Source of the DNA: Salvator merianae
Lineage: Eukaryota; Chordata; Lepidosauria; Squamata; Teiidae
Direction: 5' to 3'
Assembly (NCBI GenBank): GCA_003586115.2
Contig: QVOM02000001.1
Coordinates: forward strand, 18,551,291 to 18,615,290
DNA: 64,000 bases
In this document: positions 61,801-64,000 of the stretch, piece after piece
How positions within the stretch are numbered: the stretch's first letter is position 1
How the letters are laid out: every line of letters begins with the position of its first letter
Program-made: the position numbers and the translations under genes
The notes under the pieces: model-generated
Told to the model about the DNA's origin: nothing
Database searches by the model: none
What the model saw: only the letters and a program-made list of their open reading frames with translations

Positions 61801-62366
61801 TATAGACCTGTAAGATCGTCAAGATCTTCAAGGTGTTAGGAGTTGTGCTCTGAGCACTAGGTTGGATCCTCAGGCAGGAAAAAGGAAAAGGTTTTAAAAA
61901 TGAAGAGTTAACTGGCTTGTTCCAAAACACACACAGTTGGTCATAAAACACTCCCAAACAGTAAAAATCTTCAGTACAAAATGAAAAGTTTATTAAAACC
62001 CGATAAAACCACGCTGAAAAGGCATAAAACAGTGAAATCTATCAAAAATCAGCTGTTCTGTCAAAGAACTGCCAAATACATAGAATACAGGCTAGAAAAC
62101 AGGCAATAACAGGGATTCCTTCATCAGGTGTTGCATTGCTTCAGGCAGATTGTGCCTGAACCAAGCTTCTATACTCGGCTACTGTGCTTCTGAAGCTTGT
62201 TAACAGAGGAAAAGGGGGTTCTTTAAGCTCAGAATTGTCAGGAAAGAAGGGAAGGAAGAATTTGCAAATGAAACAGGGTGCAAAACCTTAATCTATGAGC
62301 TAAATGGGGAAGCTCTAGCCTAAGAGGGGACACGGATAACCTCCCAGCACACTGAGGCTAGACACT
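61801..62366. other. Unassigned, possible LTR fragment
   Basis: A sharp change from L2 sequence near 61838. AAAAGTTTATTAAAACCCGA could be a reversed polyadenylation region of an LTR, but no ends are visible. Confidence 0.25.
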
Positions 62367-62546
62367 GGCCCTTTCTGCACTTGGCCTTATTGTGGATTAT
62401 ATCCCAGAATAGGGACCTGCTATCCACATGCTAGTGCAAACGATGAAAGGTCTTGTCCAGGGCCTACCATAGTCTGCACTAGCATGCAGATGGCAGGTCC
62501 CTGTTCTGAGATATAATCTGGAATACGTCCAAGTGCAGAAAGGGCC
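62367..62546. mobile_element. Tourist/Harbinger-like MITE, family A copy 4
   Basis: A 180-bp palindromic element (GGCCCTTTCTGCACTTGGCC to GTGCAGAAAGGGCC) flanked by the 3-bp direct repeat ACT at 62364-62366 and 62547-62549. About 96% identical to the copy at 58267. Confidence 0.85.
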
Positions 62547-63660
62547 ACTGTAGTCTCTGGTTCTGAGACGCTTCCAGTTATGTAATGTTCCAAAAGAGTG
62601 CAAAAAGCAGAGTTGAATAGCTGTGCGGGTAAGCAAAAGCACAGCTCTGGTTGCTTCTGACTAAAGCAGAGACTCAGGGCAGGGATTGTGGCCGTAAGTG
62701 GGAGATTCGAAGTGCGGCTCCCAGTTTTCTTTCTCCTGAGAACAGTGGACCAGAGAACTATCAGGTAACAGGAATGTGTGCATTCATGTGGCAGATGACC
62801 AAACCATGTCAACCGAGGTTGCTGATGATAAAAACCATGCCCATCAGGCCAGGGGTAGCTATTTGTATTACAGTTCTTTACAGTGGGGGCAGTGACTCCA
62901 AACCTCAGTCCTCCCAGGGGTGGAGCTCAACTTCCATTTCAGTGGAAACAATGTGACATTTTAGGGTCATGTGCACATGTGTTGCTTATGTGCCACATGT
63001 GGGACTGTGGGGTAATATAAAGATGTGCCCTTTACACCTCTGCCTAGGCTTGATTGCATTAAGACGGTCCTGTCCAGTTGCAATAAAAGGGGTGACAAAC
63101 CAAGACAATAAAGTGGCATGCTAGAGTCATCAAGACATTGGAGGAGAGGTATCTGTCTCTTTTTAATCCAAACCAGGCTGTCTGGCATTCCTGATGTGTT
63201 TACCCAGACGTTTACTTAGATTGCAGCTAATATAATAGCAAAAGCCAGAATGCTCCAGTAAATATCAGATTTCCTACTGTACCTATAATGGAGGAAATCA
63301 GTTTTCCAGGACGTTTCACTATTTTAGGGGCAGCCAGATAGTTATCCAGTAACTAATTCCTTAAAGGAATTGTGCATATGCCTATCATTGCAAGCAAGTC
63401 AGGGCAAACAGAAATATTTCACAATCCAAGTGTCTTTTAAAACTGCACCGTGAGTTCCAAGATGGTTTCTGTCTTCACCCAAAAATTCCAGGTTTCTCTG
63501 GTCCATTCCTGGGTGTACAACAAGTTATGCCAATTTAAACTGACAGAGTTCAGACCAGAAGCAGTATCCTGCTTTTTAGCAGAGAATTCTTGTCTGAAAA
63601 CTGTCTTATCCAAGGGACAGGCTTATTATGGATACCACAAATTACTGAATGTCATCTTAT
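62547..63660. other. Intergenic, nothing recognised
   Basis: No exon or repeat identified with confidence. Confidence 0.4.
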
Positions 63661-63741
63661 GACTAGCCACCGCCAGGCCTTCTCTGCAGTGGTACCCACC
63701 CTCTGAAATAGTCTCCCCTTTGATATATGTAACTGAAAGAG
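63661..63741 (+). repeat. L2-like LINE 3' fragment interrupted by a MITE
   Basis: CCGCCAGGCCTTCTCTGCAG, GGTACCCACCCTCTGAAAT and GTCTCCCC resemble the L2 3' region (compare 2390-2470). It continues to the right of the inserted hAT-like element at 63949. Confidence 0.4.
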
Positions 63742-63749
63742 ATTATGAG

Positions 63750-63940
63750 CAGCGGCGGCCCGCGCCTTTAAGGGCAGGTGTTCGCGCGAGTGCCATGGCC
63801 GTTTGCGGGGCCTCCGGGCCTCCGTAGTGACACAGCAGGTTGCCTAGCGACCTGCTGTGTCACTATGGAGGCCCAGAGGCCCCGCGAACGGCCATGGCAC
63901 TCACACGAACACCTGCCCTTAAAGGTGCGGGCTGCTGCTG
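63750..63940. mobile_element. hAT-like GC-rich palindromic MITE with perfect 8-bp target duplication
   Basis: A 191-bp element with ends CAGCGGCGGCCCGCGCC and GGTGCGGGCTGCTGCTG. It is almost wholly palindromic; arms of about 90 bp include AACGGCCATGGCACT and GACCTGCTGTGTCACTA around a TGCCTAGCG centre. The direct repeat ATTATGAG (63742-63749 and 63941-63948) flanks it exactly. CAG-type ends plus an 8-bp duplication are diagnostic of the hAT superfamily. Confidence 0.9.
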
Positions 63941-64000
63941 ATTATGAGGTGCTCCAGAGGAATCTTTTATCGCCAAGTGAGTGAGCAATGAAGTGGTCAA

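Overview
Vertebrate nuclear DNA, most probably from a squamate reptile. The species is not determinable from this window. The clade call rests on CR1-like and L2-like LINE 3' ends with AATAAATAAA tails, a tRNA-derived SINE, many palindromic MITEs and an endogenous retrovirus, around a clear orthologue of the kinase gene CDK4.

Layout. (1) 1-11.55 kb: CDK4 on the minus strand. Coding exons 2-5 (start codon to the APE/subdomain IX region) have exact splice sites and unbroken phase. A non-coding exon 1 lies in a small GC-rich promoter near 11.41-11.55 kb. The last exons lie off the left edge. (2) 12.1-14.0 kb: two phase-compatible exon-like blocks, plus a possible third, on the plus strand. They suggest a divergent gene sharing the CDK4 promoter; I could not name it. 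(3) 14-22.5 kb: no genes seen; MITEs and a tRNA-derived SINE. (4) 22.5-28.65 kb: a rearranged, minus-strand endogenous retrovirus. It has a gag-like ORF with a PSAP late-domain motif, an in-frame TGA, a further ~600-codon open frame of unknown nature, an env-tail-like membrane segment, a polypurine tract and a long LTR with TATA box and AATAAA. No pol was recognised, and 180 bp of gag is duplicated at the 5' side. (5) 28.7-42 kb: no recognised genes; an LTR-like block, MITEs, a 52-bp tandem array and a CR1 piece. (6) 42.2-43.7 kb: a ~1.49-kb non-autonomous DNA transposon with matching ends, a ~115-bp-arm palindrome and 135-142-bp tandem repeats. (7) 44-64 kb: no recognised genes; LINE fragments (CR1, L2), palindromic elements, near-identical Tourist/Harbinger-like MITEs with 3-bp target duplications, and a GC-rich hAT-like MITE with a perfect 8-bp target duplication.

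Functionally, the only secure host gene is CDK4, the cyclin-D-dependent G1 kinase. The rest is dominated by transposable elements. The strongest candidates for something undescribed are the retrovirus with its long unknown frame, the complex element at 42.2-43.7 kb, and the possible divergent partner gene of CDK4.
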